This document shows positions 10,531 through 19,058 of a DNA stretch of 64,000 nucleotides, one piece after another. The stretch comes from Phycisphaerae bacterium (GTDB lineage: Bacteria > Planctomycetota > Phycisphaerae > Tepidisphaerales > Tepidisphaeraceae). The stretch's first letter is position 1; every line of letters starts with the position of its first letter. The notes beneath the pieces were generated by a model. The model searched no databases, was not told the DNA's origin, and worked only from the letters and a program-made list of their open reading frames with translations. The stretch is from NCBI GenBank assembly GCA_025924315.1, contig JAICIO010000019.1, forward strand, positions 1 through 64,000. Reading direction: 5' to 3'. Position numbers and translations under genes: made by a program.

Positions 10531-11751
10531 ATGTCACAAAGCATTTCGCCACCGTCTGATGAGTCGACGCGACGAAGCGACGCCACGCGTGCGCTGTTGG
10601 CGGGGTTTCTGGGGTGGACGCTCGATGCGTTTGATTTCTTTCTCGTGGTCATCGCGCTTCCGCAAATCGCGGCGGAGTTTGGCAAGACCAAGACCGAGCT
10701 GGCGTTTTCGCTCACGCTGACGCTGATGTTTCGGCCGGTGGGGGCGCTGATCTTCGGGTTGATGGCGGATCGGTTCGGCCGGCGGTTGCCGATGATTATC
10801 GATCTGGTGTTCTATTCCGTCGTCGAAGTGGCGACCGGTTTTGCGCATTCGTTCACGACCTTTCTGATTCTGCGGGCGCTGTTTGGCATCGGCATGGGCG
10901 GCGAATGGGGCGTGGGCGCGTCGCTCGCGATGGAGAAAGTCTCGCCGCGGTGGCGCGGGGTGCTGTCGGGATTGCTGCAGGAGGGTTACGCATTTGGGTA
11001 TCTGCTCGCGGCGGTGGCGGCGCATTTCTTTCTTGGGCGGTGGGGTTGGCGGCCGATGTTTTTCCTCGGCGGATTGCCGGCATTGCTCGCGCTATTCATC
11101 CGCTTCGGCGTGCGGGAATCGGAAGTGTGGGAGAAGAGCAAGGCGGAGAGCTGGTCGAATCTCGGCCGCGGAATCGCATCGAACTGGAAGCTGTTTCTCT
11201 ACCTCACCGCGCTGATGGCGATGATGAACTTCAGCTCGCACGGCACGCAGGACATGTACCCGACGTTTCTGAAAACCGACCATGGCATCGATGCGCAGCA
11301 TTACACGAACGTCGTCATGATCTCGATGATCGGCGCGATTGCCGGCGGAGTGCTCGTCGGTCTCGCGTCCGATCGTTTCGGCCGGCGCGCCTCGATCATC
11401 GTCGCATTCATCGGCGCGCTGCTCGCAATTCCACTGTGGGCGCATTCACAATCGATCGGCCTGCTCGTCACCGGCGCGTTTATCATGCAGTTCATGGTGC
11501 AAGGCGCGTGGGGCGTGATCCCCGCCCACATCAACGAGCTCGCGCCCGACAACGTTCGCGGGTTTCTGCCGGGTTTCGCGTATCAATGCGGGAACCTGAT
11601 CGCCGCGTCGATCGGTACGCTGCAATCCAAGATCGCCGAACACTCGAGCTTCTCGCACGCGATGACGATGACCGTCGCGGCGATTTTCATCCTCGCCATC
11701 ATCGTTACAGCGGCCGGCAAAGAACGCCGCGGGGTGCGCTTCGGGGAATAG
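10531..11751 (+). CDS. MFS transporter (sugar acid / lactate / sialate-type symporter family)
   Basis: A 406-residue inner-membrane carrier with twelve predicted helices. The MFS signature loop between helices 2 and 3 is present as GLMADRFGRRLPM and is repeated in the second half as GLASDRFGRRASI. The motif LDAFDFFLVVIALP in helix 1 is typical of carboxylate:proton symporters of the JEN/sialate/aromatic-acid groups. Substrate cannot be set from sequence. It follows the cupin-like gene closely and is followed by a short gap and a membrane protein on the same strand. Confidence 0.85.
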   Translation: MSQSISPPSDESTRRSDATRALLAGFLGWTLDAFDFFLVVIALPQIAAEFGKTKTELAFSLTLTLMFRPVGALIFGLMADRFGRRLPMIIDLVFYSVVEVATGFAHSFTTFLILRALFGIGMGGEWGVGASLAMEKVSPRWRGVLSGLLQEGYAFGYLLAAVAAHFFLGRWGWRPMFFLGGLPALLALFIRFGVRESEVWEKSKAESWSNLGRGIASNWKLFLYLTALMAMMNFSSHGTQDMYPTFLKTDHGIDAQHYTNVVMISMIGAIAGGVLVGLASDRFGRRASIIVAFIGALLAIPLWAHSQSIGLLVTGAFIMQFMVQGAWGVIPAHINELAPDNVRGFLPGFAYQCGNLIAASIGTLQSKIAEHSSFSHAMTMTVAAIFILAIIVTAAGKERRGVRFGE

Positions 11752-11825
11752 TCCGGGTAGCGGCGGGCGACGAATTTATAATCGAAAGTCCGACAGCGAC
11801 GCCCGATCTTATCCCGCGAATCGTC

Positions 11826-12569
11826 ATGAAGATTCTGACGCTCAAAGAAGTTCCGATGCGAGAGCCGGACATCCTGTTCAGGGAGTCATGCGGCCGCGGA
11901 TTGAGCGTCTTCTTCGGCGGGCTTGCGTGCTGCGTTATCGCGCTGCTTTTCGCTTTCGGCCGATTCCCGAGGGGCTTTGTGCCGGTCGTGCTCTGCTATG
12001 TAATCGCTCTGATCTGCCTGTTCTTCGCGATGGCGGGGTGGTTTTCGTATCGTCGCGCGATCGATCCGTCGAGTTGGCTCTGTCGCGTGATTGGCGATCA
12101 GTTGTGGCTGCGGTGCACGCGACGGTGGTCGGATCGTGATCCGTTCGAAACCGTCGTATTGCAACTCGATCGGGCCGACGTGGCCTGGATGCAGCCGGTC
12201 AAGCAGCATACTTTGGAAGATGAGCGCTCGCACGAGCCAGTCTACGTGCCGAGCAACCCGAGCGGCGGCGTGGTGCATGAATTCTTTGGTTACATGGACA
12301 TCGGCTTAACCGCTCAGGCTGGAGCGACGCTCGATGCATTGATCAAAGGCGGGTCGATTGAAGCCGACCATCGCACGCTGATCGCTCCGCCCGCGTACAC
12401 GCCTGAGCAACCGGTTCAGCGCATGGCGGATGGCACGATTCGCGTTCGATGGTACGGCAACACCGGCGTCATTACGCCTGATCTGACGCAAGCTGCCGAT
12501 TTCTTCAGCCGCTGGACCGAAGTCCGAACGCCGCGGAAGGAGAAGGTCCGCTATGGGTTCGATTCGTAG
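11826..12569 (+). CDS. membrane protein of unknown function
   Basis: A 247-residue protein with two N-terminal hydrophobic segments (about residues 28-45 and 52-72) and a soluble C-terminal part. The ATG at 11826 is the only start that keeps both membrane segments. No catalytic motif is seen. Lineage-restricted two-helix membrane proteins of this kind are common in Phycisphaerae. It lies between an MFS gene and a MOSC gene, all on the plus strand, with gaps of 74 and 52 bp. Confidence 0.6.
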   Translation: MKILTLKEVPMREPDILFRESCGRGLSVFFGGLACCVIALLFAFGRFPRGFVPVVLCYVIALICLFFAMAGWFSYRRAIDPSSWLCRVIGDQLWLRCTRRWSDRDPFETVVLQLDRADVAWMQPVKQHTLEDERSHEPVYVPSNPSGGVVHEFFGYMDIGLTAQAGATLDALIKGGSIEADHRTLIAPPAYTPEQPVQRMADGTIRVRWYGNTGVITPDLTQAADFFSRWTEVRTPRKEKVRYGFDS

Positions 12570-12621
12570 TACTCGGTGACGTGACCGCCGGATGCCGGCA
12601 AGGTCTTTGCGAAGTTCGATC

Positions 12622-13263
12622 ATGAAGGTGCTCAGCGTCAACATCGGCTCGCCAACGCGTTTGCCCGGAATGCGCGACCCCACCGGCATCCGCAAACTGC
12701 CGACTTTGTTGCCGGTGCGCGTGCAGGCGCTAGGGATCGATGGCGATTCGGTTTGCTGCACGAAGCATCACGGCGGGGCGGACCAGGCGGTCTACATCTA
12801 CGGTCAAGTGGATTACGAATGGTGGTCATGCGAGCTGGCGGAGGCGCTCGCGGTGGGGACGTTTGGGGAGAATCTGACGATCAGCGATCTCGTCAGCAGC
12901 GAATACAACATTGGCGATCGGTTTCATTTCGACGAAGTGATTCTCGAAGTCACCGCGCCGCGAATTCCGTGCGGAACGCTGGCGAAGCGCATGAAGGATC
13001 CGAAGTTCCCCGAAAGATTCCGCGCCGCGGAGCGACCGGGACTTTATTGCCGCGTGATTCGAGAGGGGCACATTCGAGCAGGGGAAGCAGCCAACGTTGA
13101 GCGATTCTGCGGGCCGATCGTGCCCGCGGTGGAATTGTTCCGCGCATTCTACCGCAATGACGAGGACGATGCCGACACGCTTCGCTGGCATTTGTCTGCG
13201 CCGATCGCGATTCGCGCTCAGATTGAGACCGAAAATAAGCTTCGCAGGCTTGATCAGCGGTGA
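12622..13263 (+). CDS. MOSC domain protein (YiiM-like)
   Basis: A 213-residue cytoplasmic protein of the molybdenum cofactor sulfurase C-terminal (MOSC) superfamily. The diagnostic features are GIDGDSVCCTKHHGGADQA near residue 40, the FGENLTI motif near 85, and the conserved cysteine in RIPCGTLAKRM around residue 117. YiiM-type proteins reduce N-hydroxylated compounds using Moco. The start ATG at 12622 precedes the MKVLSVNIG opening typical of the family. An earlier in-frame ATG exists but adds ten non-conserved residues. Confidence 0.9.
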   Translation: MKVLSVNIGSPTRLPGMRDPTGIRKLPTLLPVRVQALGIDGDSVCCTKHHGGADQAVYIYGQVDYEWWSCELAEALAVGTFGENLTISDLVSSEYNIGDRFHFDEVILEVTAPRIPCGTLAKRMKDPKFPERFRAAERPGLYCRVIREGHIRAGEAANVERFCGPIVPAVELFRAFYRNDEDDADTLRWHLSAPIAIRAQIETENKLRRLDQR

Positions 13264-13344
13264 TCCCGTCCGCTTTCCGATTTGAAAACCCACTTTCCAT
13301 AGACAAACGCCAGATTCACTGGCGTCTTTTCTGCAGGACGCGAA

Positions 13345-13836
13345 TTGGCAGACGAAGCGGACCGATGGCGAGCGTGGTTGCAGCGGCATGGGGCCGCGCT
13401 CCTCTTGTTCGCGCGGCAGTGGTCGGCGAGCAGTGTCGACGCGGACGACGCGCTGCAGAACGGATTCCTGAAGTTCTGGAAGTCACGGCGTTCCGCGCGC
13501 GATGAGGTCGCGTATCTGTACGCATGTGTTCGAAGCGCCGCGATGGATCTGGGGCGCGGAGAACGACGGCGGACGGCTCACGAGCGGCGCGCGAACGAGC
13601 CGCAGCCGATGTTTGAGCATGTGGCGGAGCGCGGCGAGCGCGATGCGGCCATCGAGGCGGCGCTCAATCAGCTGCCGGGCGATCAGCGCGAGGTGATCGT
13701 TCTCAAGATCTGGGGCGAGCTGACGTTTGCACAGATCGCCGAGGCGCTGGCGATCTCGCCGAACACGGCCGCTTCGCGCTATCGATATGCGATCGCCCGA
13801 TTGGAGATCGAGTTGTCGGAGCAGGTGGAACCATGA
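13345..13836 (+). CDS. ECF-type RNA polymerase sigma factor
   Basis: A 163-residue sigma-70 family protein with region 2 (VDADDALQNGFLKFWKS) and region 4 (QLPGDQREVIVLKIWGEL followed by an IAEALAISPNTAASR helix-turn-helix). The start appears to be TTG at 13345 with an AGGA element upstream. It overlaps the next gene by an ATGA junction; that gene encodes a small single-helix membrane protein, the usual arrangement for a sigma factor and its anti-sigma partner. Only region 2 and region 4 are present, as in extracytoplasmic-function sigmas. Confidence 0.88.
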   Translation: MADEADRWRAWLQRHGAALLLFARQWSASSVDADDALQNGFLKFWKSRRSARDEVAYLYACVRSAAMDLGRGERRRTAHERRANEPQPMFEHVAERGERDAAIEAALNQLPGDQREVIVLKIWGELTFAQIAEALAISPNTAASRYRYAIARLEIELSEQVEP

Positions 13837-14159
13837 GCGATTCGCCGAGCAATCTCGAACGTGAACTGCTCGCGATGCGTCCGAAAGCGCTGAGCAATGG
13901 CAGAATTCATTCGCTGATGCAAACGGCGACAACTCCGTCGCGACGCGCTGGCGATTGGTGCCTGATGAGCGCAATGGGATCGGGACTCGCGGCGGCGGTC
14001 GTCATCGTCGTGATGGTTTGCGTCGGCATGGCAGATCAATCCCCGGCCAATCGAACGACAACCTCGCCGCCACTCGCTCAGATCATCCCGCAACGCGCCG
14101 GCGATTCGCTCACCGCGTTCGCGCGAGCCGACGGCGATTGGGCGGGCTTCGTGAAGTGA
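13833..14159 (+). CDS. small membrane protein, probable anti-sigma factor
   Basis: A 108-residue protein with one central transmembrane helix (about residues 50-68, SGLAAAVVIVVMVC) between a cytoplasmic N-terminus and a short outer tail. It starts inside the stop codon of the ECF sigma gene (ATGA overlap), so the two are translationally coupled. There is no zinc-finger HxxxCxxC motif, so the anti-sigma role is inferred from position and topology only. Confidence 0.65.
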   Translation: MSDSPSNLERELLAMRPKALSNGRIHSLMQTATTPSRRAGDWCLMSAMGSGLAAAVVIVVMVCVGMADQSPANRTTTSPPLAQIIPQRAGDSLTAFARADGDWAGFVK

Positions 14160-14181
14160 TCGCAAATCCCTGGAGATGAGT

Positions 14182-15720
14182 ATGAAGCTGCGTCTTCCGC
14201 AGCGGCGCGCCACCCGCGCCGCGATCTATCTTGGTTCGTTTGTGCTGGTGCTGCTCGCACTCGATCTTGTGCTCGTGCAGGTTCGGCGAACGATCCATCC
14301 GTCGTATGAAACGACGCGAATCATCGAGCCGAAGATGGCTGACGGCCGGATCGATTATTGCGCCGCGGTGGACGAGTTGTTTGGTCGAGGCGTGACGCCG
14401 GAGAATAACGCCGCCATACCGGCACTTCGCGCCTTCGGCCCGGAGGCGCTTTCACCAAAACAACCACCCAACGGGGTGACCGACCGGCTGGGGATGGAGC
14501 CGCTCCCTGAAAGCGGGCAGTATTTCAAACCATTTAATGACACGAGCGAGCCGGGACTGACGGACGAAATTAACAGTCATTCAAAGTGGCCCATCGTCAT
14601 CGGCCCGAAGACGCGCGCGTGGGTCGCAGAGAATCAGCGCCCGCTCGATCTCATCGTCGAAGGCTCGCATCGCTCGCGATTCTTCATTCCGTTCGACGCG
14701 GGTTATCACCCGGACATGCTCATCGAAGTGTATCTGAAGCACGCACTTCGGCTGAGGCAGTCGTGTCAGGCGCTGCTCACCCGCGCGATGATTCGCCTCG
14801 ATGCGGGAGACGGCGCGGGATACCTCGAGAACGCGATGGCGGTGCACCGATGGACGCGCCTGATCAGCCAGTCGCAAACGTTGGTCGAGCGGGTGATGGC
14901 ATTTGGCCTCGAAGCGAAGGCGTGCGAGTTCGATCGTCTCGCGGTTTCAACTGGGAAGCTTTCGGCCAGCGATCTCCGGGCGATGAACGATGAGCTGGTG
15001 AGAATGGGTGATCTTCCTTCGCCGCTCGACACGGTCGATGCGGGCGAGCGTTACATGACGCTCGATCTGATGCAATGGATGGCGAAGGGAGGGCCGTCGC
15101 GAGTGGCGTTTTCGCTGGATGTCATTCTCAAACCGATGGGACCCGAGGCTCCGCAGTCTGCGCAGGCGTCGCTCGCTTCGCGGATCGGCACGCAGTTTCT
15201 TCCAGTCGACTACGATGGTTGCATGGCGCGGCTCAATGCATTCTACGACGGCGCACTGGCCGCCGAGCGCAAGTCAACCTACAAAGAACGGCGTTATGCG
15301 GTACAGCTTTGGGAAGAGGATGTGAACAGTCTCGCCAAGCGAAATCGGGTGGCTGTTTTTCTGTCGTCTGACTGGCCGGCGATGATGCTTCTGCCGGCGC
15401 TCATGAACAATGTGGTGAAGGATGAATCCGCGCGAGCGCAGTTGCGCCTGACGCGCGTCGCGACCGGGTTGGCGATGTACAAATTGGAGCACGGCAGTTA
15501 CCCGCGCGCACTCGCGGAGTTGTCACCGCAGTATTTGCGCAACATGCCCGTGGATCCGTTCGTTGATGAACCGTTTCGATATGAGTCTGGGGGAAGTGCT
15601 TACGTGTTGTACAGCGTCGGGCCCGACATGGTTGACGCAAAGGGCACAGGTGATGACCTCGTCGCCGGTACACCACGAACCGCGCCGGCGACTTCAACTT
15701 CCCCGGCAAAATCACCCTGA
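14182..15720 (+). CDS. membrane-anchored protein with pseudopilin-like C-terminus
   Basis: A 512-residue protein with one N-terminal membrane helix (AIYLGSFVLVLLALDLVLV) and a large outer region. The last 100 residues (TRVATGLAMYKLEHGSYP, then LPVDPF-like and YSVGPD motifs) match the C-terminal domain of GspG-type pseudopilins and recur in many planctomycete surface proteins. The start at 14182 is preferred over 14176 because GGAG then lies six bases upstream. It follows the sigma/anti-sigma pair after 22 bp and is probably their coexpressed target. Confidence 0.7.
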   Translation: MKLRLPQRRATRAAIYLGSFVLVLLALDLVLVQVRRTIHPSYETTRIIEPKMADGRIDYCAAVDELFGRGVTPENNAAIPALRAFGPEALSPKQPPNGVTDRLGMEPLPESGQYFKPFNDTSEPGLTDEINSHSKWPIVIGPKTRAWVAENQRPLDLIVEGSHRSRFFIPFDAGYHPDMLIEVYLKHALRLRQSCQALLTRAMIRLDAGDGAGYLENAMAVHRWTRLISQSQTLVERVMAFGLEAKACEFDRLAVSTGKLSASDLRAMNDELVRMGDLPSPLDTVDAGERYMTLDLMQWMAKGGPSRVAFSLDVILKPMGPEAPQSAQASLASRIGTQFLPVDYDGCMARLNAFYDGALAAERKSTYKERRYAVQLWEEDVNSLAKRNRVAVFLSSDWPAMMLLPALMNNVVKDESARAQLRLTRVATGLAMYKLEHGSYPRALAELSPQYLRNMPVDPFVDEPFRYESGGSAYVLYSVGPDMVDAKGTGDDLVAGTPRTAPATSTSPAKSP

Positions 15721-15725
15721 TTTTG
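15707..15725 (+). terminator. possible hairpin at the end of the sigma operon
   Basis: CAAAATCA-CCC-TGATTTTG is a perfect 8-bp stem with a 3-nt loop; the stop codon of the upstream gene lies within it. There is no clear U-tract afterwards, so termination is only a possibility. Confidence 0.4.
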
Positions 15726-15909
15726 TCCGTTCCCGAGTGGCGCTGGCCATTAAAATTATAGCCGCGAATATTCTGTAATATCCCGATAAGCTGTGCGTAT
15801 AGCTTAAGGATGGCGGCTTTGTCCGGCCCGTGTCGCGGGAAGAATTGCTGGGTCGGGTCGTCCATGGGTGGGAAATAAACCTCCGTGTAATTATGAAAGC
15901 GGGAAGCCA

Positions 15910-16479
15910 ATGCTCTCGAACAATCTCGGTGCGCCTGCATTTCGCGAAAGCCGCGTCGGACGGCTGCTGGCGATCGCGCTTGTCCTGGTGTTCGGGCTGA
16001 TGTTCTGGCGCGGCGAGATGCTGTGGGATCATCTCGCGGGCAATCCGCGCGGCGACGAGCTGCTGTTCTGCTCCAGCGGCTCGGGTGATCTCGCCGGCAT
16101 CGAACGCGCGCTCGATCAAGGCGCCGACATCAATGCGCGCGACATGGCGAGCCTCACTCCGCTGATGGTCGCATGCGATAGCCAGTCGAATGAACAAGCT
16201 GTTCGCCTGCTGCTCGAGCGCGGGGCGGATCCGAACCTCGAAGCCGAAACGGGCATCACGGCACTCTACAACGCCGTCAATGGCGACAACGTGGAGCTGA
16301 TCAAATTGCTTCTTTCCTCCGGCGTTGATCCGAATCACGCGCCCAACGGCGAAACGATGCTCGACGTCGCGATCCGCCTCGATCGGCGTCGCGCGATGAA
16401 CGTGCTGATCGCGCACGGCACGCGCACGACGCATACAACCGGCGCGCTTTTCGCGAGGAACCTCTCGCCTTCCCTGTAA
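15910..16479 (+). CDS. ankyrin-repeat membrane protein
   Basis: A 189-residue protein with one N-terminal transmembrane helix (about residues 18-36) and four ankyrin-type repeats afterwards; examples are ALDQGADINARDMASLTPLM, LLLERGADPNLEAETGITAL and LLSSGVDPNHAPNGETMLDV. Ankyrin repeats bind proteins, so it likely scaffolds a partner at the membrane. The ATG at 15910 is preceded by GGGAAG. It stands between the sigma operon and a sugar isomerase. Confidence 0.8.
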   Translation: MLSNNLGAPAFRESRVGRLLAIALVLVFGLMFWRGEMLWDHLAGNPRGDELLFCSSGSGDLAGIERALDQGADINARDMASLTPLMVACDSQSNEQAVRLLLERGADPNLEAETGITALYNAVNGDNVELIKLLLSSGVDPNHAPNGETMLDVAIRLDRRRAMNVLIAHGTRTTHTTGALFARNLSPSL

Positions 16480-16515
16480 ACGGGCGCCGGACTATCCTTG
16501 GCGGCGGTGAACGCC

Positions 16516-17712
16516 ATGGAACAAGATCGACTCTTTCAACTGCTCGACCAGTTCAACATCGAAACGCCCAGCTGGGGTTATGCCGACACAGGCACGCGCT
16601 TCGGCAAATTCCTCCAGCCGGCGGCGGCCTCGACGATCGACGAGAAGCTTGCCGACGCCGGCACCGTTCACAAATACACCGGCTGCTGCCCCAGCGTCGC
16701 GGTCCATGTGCTGTGGGATTTTTCAGTCGGGGTCGACGCGCAGGAGACCGCGAAGCTGGCGGCGAAGAATGGCATCCGCATTGGCGCGATCAATCCGAAC
16801 CTGTTTCAGGATCAGGTCTACAAATTCGGCAGCGTGTGCAGTGCGGATGAAAACGCGCAGTCGCGGGCGCATCGCCACGTGATGGAATCGATCGGCATCG
16901 CCCGCGCGGTGAACAGCAACCTGCTGAGCCTCTGGTTTGCCGATGGAACCAACTACCCCGGCCAGGACGACATCGTCACGCGCAAGCGCCGCATGGAAGG
17001 GGCGCTGCGCCAGTGGCACAACGCCATGCCGAAAGGCATGACGATGCTCGTCGAGTACAAGCCCTTTGAGCCCGCGTTTTATCACACCGACATCGCGGAT
17101 TGGGGAATGGCCGCGATGTTCGCACAAAGCGCGGGCCCGAATGCGAAAGTGCTCGTCGATACCGGACATCACCTGCAAGGCGCCAACATCGAGCACATTG
17201 TTGCATACCTGATCGACGAAGATCTGCTCGGCGGATTTCACTTCAACGATCGCAAATATGCCGATGATGACCTGACCCTTGGCAGCATCGATCCTTACGC
17301 GGTCTTCCGCATCTTCCACGAGATTCGCAACGCCGCCGACCTGCACAATCGCGACGTGTCGCACATCGCGTACATGGTCGATCAGTGTCACAACCTCAAG
17401 CCCAAAATTGAGGCGATGATTCAAACTGTCACGACCGCTCAGGAACTCTTCGCTAAAGCATGCATCGTTGATCGCAAAAAGCTCCGCGACGCGCAATCAC
17501 GCTGCAATGTGGTCGATGCGGAGAACTGCTTGAAAGATGCGTTCGCAACCGACGTTCGTCCAATGCTCGCGGAGTGGCGCAAGAAGAAGGGGATCGACCC
17601 GAATCCCCTTCAGGCCTACCGAGGCAGCGGATACGAAGCACGCGTGGCAAAGGAACGCGAAGAGCGGCGCGCGACGAGCGGAGCGCGGGCAAGCACATCG
17701 TCCTTCGCGTAG
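16516..17712 (+). CDS. L-rhamnose isomerase-like TIM-barrel sugar isomerase
   Basis: A 398-residue cytoplasmic enzyme that interconverts an aldose and ketose with divalent metal ions. Family features are a metal-binding glutamate in MLVEYKPFEP, the aspartate and histidines in VLVDTGHHLQG, and the C-terminal metal/substrate motif GFHFNDRKYADDDLTLGSID, which is near-identical in RhaI-type isomerases. Start at 16516 with GGTGA upstream. No other rhamnose genes are adjacent, so substrate is uncertain; xylose-isomerase-like relatives are the alternative. Confidence 0.88.
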   Translation: MEQDRLFQLLDQFNIETPSWGYADTGTRFGKFLQPAAASTIDEKLADAGTVHKYTGCCPSVAVHVLWDFSVGVDAQETAKLAAKNGIRIGAINPNLFQDQVYKFGSVCSADENAQSRAHRHVMESIGIARAVNSNLLSLWFADGTNYPGQDDIVTRKRRMEGALRQWHNAMPKGMTMLVEYKPFEPAFYHTDIADWGMAAMFAQSAGPNAKVLVDTGHHLQGANIEHIVAYLIDEDLLGGFHFNDRKYADDDLTLGSIDPYAVFRIFHEIRNAADLHNRDVSHIAYMVDQCHNLKPKIEAMIQTVTTAQELFAKACIVDRKKLRDAQSRCNVVDAENCLKDAFATDVRPMLAEWRKKKGIDPNPLQAYRGSGYEARVAKEREERRATSGARASTSSFA

Positions 17713-17787
17713 GAGAATCGCGTCTTTCGAAGTTTTTCTTGACGTCTTCCATCCCTCGCACGAGCATTCTCTGCAAAAGGAGGAGTC

Positions 17788-18255
17788 ATGGGGCGCATCG
17801 TTTTGATTTTGGGTGTCGTGAGCGCATGTCTCTTGGCGGCGAGCAAGGCGCCGTCGTCGCAGTCCTCTGCCACGATCCTGCCTGACGATTCGCGTTGGGC
17901 GGGGACGCTGCTGCGCGATCCGCGGCATGCTCAGAGCAAGGATCGCCCTTGCCATGCGCGAGTCACCGATCGCGACGGAAGCAATTTCAAAGCGACATTC
18001 TCGACTGAATCAAACGGCCAGAAGATGTCCGTGAAGATCGAAGGAACGATCGACAAAGACGGAAAGATCAAAGCGAAGGTGACCGATGTCGTCGCGGGTG
18101 AGGCCGCGGTTTTTGGCAGCGAATGGACCGGCCAGGCGAACGACAAGGAATGGCTGCTCGAATGGACCGCGAAGAACGGCGCCGATCGCCGCGCCGAACT
18201 GAAGCTCGACACGAGCAAGCAGGGCGGCAAAAAAGACAAAGGCAAGGTCGAGTAG
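17788..18255 (+). CDS. exported protein of unknown function
   Basis: A 155-residue protein with an N-terminal signal peptide (MGRIVLILGVVSACLLAAS) and a compact beta-rich body; the C-terminal tail is lysine-rich. A very strong AAAGGAGGAG ribosome site precedes the ATG at 17788, suggesting good expression. No family is recognised. It is the last chromosomal gene before tRNA-Gln and the island boundary. Confidence 0.7.
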   Translation: MGRIVLILGVVSACLLAASKAPSSQSSATILPDDSRWAGTLLRDPRHAQSKDRPCHARVTDRDGSNFKATFSTESNGQKMSVKIEGTIDKDGKIKAKVTDVVAGEAAVFGSEWTGQANDKEWLLEWTAKNGADRRAELKLDTSKQGGKKDKGKVE

Positions 18256-18302
18256 CCGCCTTGACCTTCATGCCGCGAGACCTATTCTATGGGGGAACAA
18301 TT

Positions 18303-18373
18303 TGGGGCATGGTGTAACGGTAGCACAAGCGCCTCTGGAGCGCTTTGTCTAGGTTCGAATCCTAGTGCCCCAG
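18303..18373 (+). tRNA. tRNA-Gln (anticodon CTG)
   Basis: A full cloverleaf: acceptor TGGGGCA/TGCCCCA, D stem GTG/CAC, anticodon stem AGCGC/GCGCT with loop CTCTGGA, T arm CTAGG-TTCGAAT-CCTAG, discriminator G. Anticodon CTG at 18335-18337 reads CAG (Gln). CCA is not encoded. The last 13 nt plus 3 nt downstream are repeated exactly at 51154-51169, marking this gene as an integration target. Confidence 0.95.
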
Positions 18374-18376
18374 TTT
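18361..18376 (+). other. attL-like repeat in the tRNA-Gln 3' end
   Basis: CCTAGTGCCCCAGTTT spans the 3' T-stem strand, the 3' acceptor strand and the discriminator of tRNA-Gln plus three bases. An identical copy is at 51154-51169. The tRNA stays intact at this side, the usual outcome of integration into a tRNA 3' end. Confidence 0.8.
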
Positions 18377-18526
18377 TCCCGCCTGTTTTATCTGCGTCGA
18401 TTTTCCCGGCTGTTTTTTCATTTTCCACCGAATTTATCGAGTCGTTCTGATGCCCGCCGGATCAGTGGCATGGACAGGCTCTGACACCGCGTGACCATCC
18501 GTGCGCGCGGCTGGTGAGCGCATTTG

Positions 18527-18811
18527 TCAGCGCGATGGACTCCAAGGCACCACGCACATTTCCACGGGCTTCAGGGCGTCCGTATCGAGGTAGGTGCGAT
18601 CGATCAATTTTCGATCTGTTACGCGGAGACACTGCATGATGATCGCTTCCGGCAGGTTCCACCGTTGCATCTGCGTGTTGAACGTCTTACGAAACGAGTG
18701 GAAGTGCAGCCGGCGGCCATGAGCGTCCGGTTCATCGGCGATGCCGGCTTCGGCCAGGAGATACGCCTTCGCCGAGGCGTCCGTTCGCCGATCCACTGGA
18801 CGAGTGATCAA
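18527..18811 (-). pseudogene. C-terminal fragment of a tyrosine recombinase (integrase)
   Basis: About 95 residues of the catalytic domain remain. The HxxR box is visible as FHSFRKTFNTQMQRW and the nucleophilic tyrosine as DRTYLDTDAL. The histidine/tryptophan box between them is altered (CLRVTDRKLI). The reading frame is closed upstream by a stop (around 18855), so the N-terminal arm-binding and core domains are missing here. Near 18560-18530 the frame also seems to shift before the expected C-terminal tail. It lies 150 bp from tRNA-Gln, the normal location for an island integrase. The N-terminal piece appears to be at 21408-21644 on the same strand. Confidence 0.75.
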
Positions 18812-19058
18812 CTTTTCGCCGAGCGCAGATCGAATCGCGCGGCCACGGCGTTACAGATGAATTTGCGGCGCACACGGAATTAACTGCGGTCCCAAGCGTT
18901 ATCGTCTGATCGAATGCCATCGCGCCTACTTCCAAGGTCGAGCCGAAAGTGAATCGAGATTCCTATCAGTTGACCACGGGGCATTAGTAGTAGCTTCGCC
19001 AGAGACATTTGTGCCGGATGCTCCCGGGCGCGTCGGGATGTTCCCAAGGAGATCCGTT

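Noticed and set aside
10905-11700. Long plus-strand frame overlapping the MFS gene
   Set aside because: Shadow in another frame of the MFS carrier. Only its 3' part, from 11826, is a plausible separate gene.
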